Positions 62,953 through 64,000 of a stretch of DNA of 64,000 nt are shown here, in pieces. The stretch covers positions 9,078,529-9,142,528 of the forward strand of contig NC_135185.1 in NCBI RefSeq assembly GCF_041146795.1. Direction: 5' to 3'. A program made the position numbers and the translations under genes. Each line of letters begins with the position of its first letter. The stretch's first letter is position 1. The DNA is from Maylandia zebra (Eukaryota; Chordata; Actinopteri; Cichliformes; Cichlidae). The notes under the pieces were generated by a model. The model was given only the letters and a program-made list of their open reading frames with translations. It ran no database searches and was not told where the DNA came from.

Positions 62953-63411
62953 CCCCATTCAGCTATCTTAGTGAGGACCTTCATTGACATAATGCTTTCC
63001 AGAGCCCCCACCCTAACCATTAAAGATGAATGCCTGACCCTGACCCGTACCCTAACCTAATTGTAACCCTGACACTAAAACCACATTTTGAGCCTCAAAA
63101 ACACTTCAAACTTGTGAGGACCGGGTTGTGTGTGTCACAAGTGCCTGTTGGTTCTCACAAGTATAGTAGTATGCATGTATCGTTCCTCACAAAGATAGCT
63201 AGACAGGAACACGCACGGACACACACACACAAGTTTGAGTTTTTCGTTTAGATAATCAGCTGCTGCCTCGTGACCACATTAACAGGACCGTGCTGCACGT
63301 TCCACCTAATGTAACCGAAGCATTGATAAAACCTGAAAGCTGCACATCAGGAAACATCCAGGTGAAAGTTTGTGAGAGAAGATGAAAGAGAAGAAAGTGA
63401 CTCACGTCCAT
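60016..63411 (-). CDS. lgals3: Galectin-3
   Basis: Six coding exons on the minus strand: 63406-63411 (Met-Asp only), 61720-61846, 61122-61300, 60958-61046, 60261-60429 and 60016-60174. They total 729 nt, or 242 aa (human 250). Galectin-3 is a chimera-type beta-galactoside lectin, cytosolic, nuclear and secreted without a signal peptide. Residues 1-105 form the self-associating Pro/Gly/Trp-rich tail (LSDALDGG, repeated GGGLWPG and WPGG units). The lectin domain starts [20 protein letters not shown]. The sugar-contacting set is complete: H148, N150, R152, N164, W171, E174 and R176 (HFNPRF, VIIRNS, WGKEER), each ten lower than in human. It ends [10 protein letters not shown] non-coding first exon must lie upstream, since an acceptor precedes 63420. 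It may be in the GC-richer sequence near 63560-63640. Confidence 0.96.
61847..63405 (-). other. lgals3 intron with long (CA)n
   Basis: This intron separates the two-codon first coding exon from the repeat exon. It holds a (CA)n microsatellite of about 78 bp at 62874-62951. No transposon or exon is evident in the rest. Confidence 0.7.
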
Positions 63412-63429
63412 TCTGCTCTTCTGCAACCT

Positions 63430-64000
63430 GAAACACACAGACAGGAAGAAGCATTAAAACCAGAAGAAGAAGAAAATGAGGTCTGAGGGTGTGGTGGTGC
63501 GAGTCGTGACACGGAGCGCAAACAACATGACAAAAAGCTGAAAGTGATACACAAACTGCAAAAAAACGCCGCCCTCATCACCATCCTCCCCTCTCTCCTC
63601 TCTGCTCGCGCTCACAGCAGGCGCTACACTCAGGTTTTGGTTTTTGGGGATTCGGCCCTTTAAGGCTCAGCTGCAGCTCGTTTGGAGTCCCTGAACTCGA
63701 CCTTTGAACCGTGTTCGTGTCGTTTACATGGATCCCAGAAACAGACAAACTAACAAACCTTCACATTTAAACTTGTTTAAACATAGCCAGCTGACCTCAG
63801 AGTGGCTTCTGAATGCTGAATTTCTGAATGCAGAAATACGACATGATCAGAAATCAGTGAAAAGCAGCTGCTGCGTTAGTCACAAGGGGGCACCACAGCT
63901 AGCAGAGCAGCATGTCACATGATCTTGTCTCCTCCTGGTCTCAAACTGGGAACAGAACCACATCACCCAGTTTACGTTCTCTGAAGTCATCTGGAAGTTA
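63430..64000 (-). promoter_or_regulatory. lgals3 5' flank, probable promoter region
   Basis: It should contain the non-coding first exon and promoter of lgals3. A modest CpG-containing stretch lies at 63560-63640. No TATA box is certain. Confidence 0.35.

Overview
This is vertebrate, almost certainly percomorph teleost, genomic DNA, and a cichlid-like fish is the best guess. It has small-exon genes with GT-AG introns, short intergenic distances and typical fish transposons (Rex1, L2/Maui, hAT MITEs, Tc1, tRNA-headed SINEs). I reconstructed six host coding regions by eye. For the five complete ones the exons sum to an exact multiple of three, which supports the joins.

Layout. 1-3.7 kb: piggyBac and other DNA-transposon remnants and an L2 scrap. 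3.7-12.7 kb (minus): 5' part of a secreted coiled-coil gene, probably of the fish C1q-domain type, whose 3' exons lie outside the window; its introns hold an L1-type LINE, a hAT MITE and another LINE. 15.3-23.1 kb (minus): atg14, 11 exons, 506 aa, with a nested hAT/Tc1/Rex1 stack in intron 1. 25.3-31.4 kb (minus): tbpl2 (TRF3), 8 exons, 327 aa, with an inverted-repeat transposon inserted in a copy of itself in intron 3. 32.2-36.5 kb: an L2 LINE split by a hAT element and a Rex1 LINE. 37.2-40.6 kb (plus): jmjd7, 9 exons, 312 aa. 42.5-44.4 kb (minus): fbxo34, single coding exon, 633 aa, with a CpG-rich probable promoter near 51 kb. 52.6-59.8 kb: transposon island. 60.0-63.4 kb (minus): lgals3 (galectin-3), 242 aa.

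The set lgals3 / fbxo34 / atg14 / tbpl2 matches human 14q22.3. jmjd7 is extra and DLGAP5 is not seen. The genes work in different processes: autophagy initiation (ATG14), germline transcription initiation (TBPL2), protein hydroxylation (JMJD7), ubiquitin ligation (FBXO34) and glycan binding (galectin-3). They are syntenic neighbours rather than a pathway.

The outstanding feature is a young LTR retrotransposon at 55087-59527 with 554-bp LTRs that differ at about two positions and a 5-bp target duplication. Between gag/zinc-knuckle/protease-like sequence and the 3' LTR, where pol would be expected, it carries an uninterrupted, intronless, apparently full-length copy of the host histone-chaperone gene hirip3 (422 codons, with the C-terminal CHZ region), in the same frame as the protease-like segment. 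This looks like capture of a cellular gene by an LTR element, comparable to oncogene capture by retroviruses.
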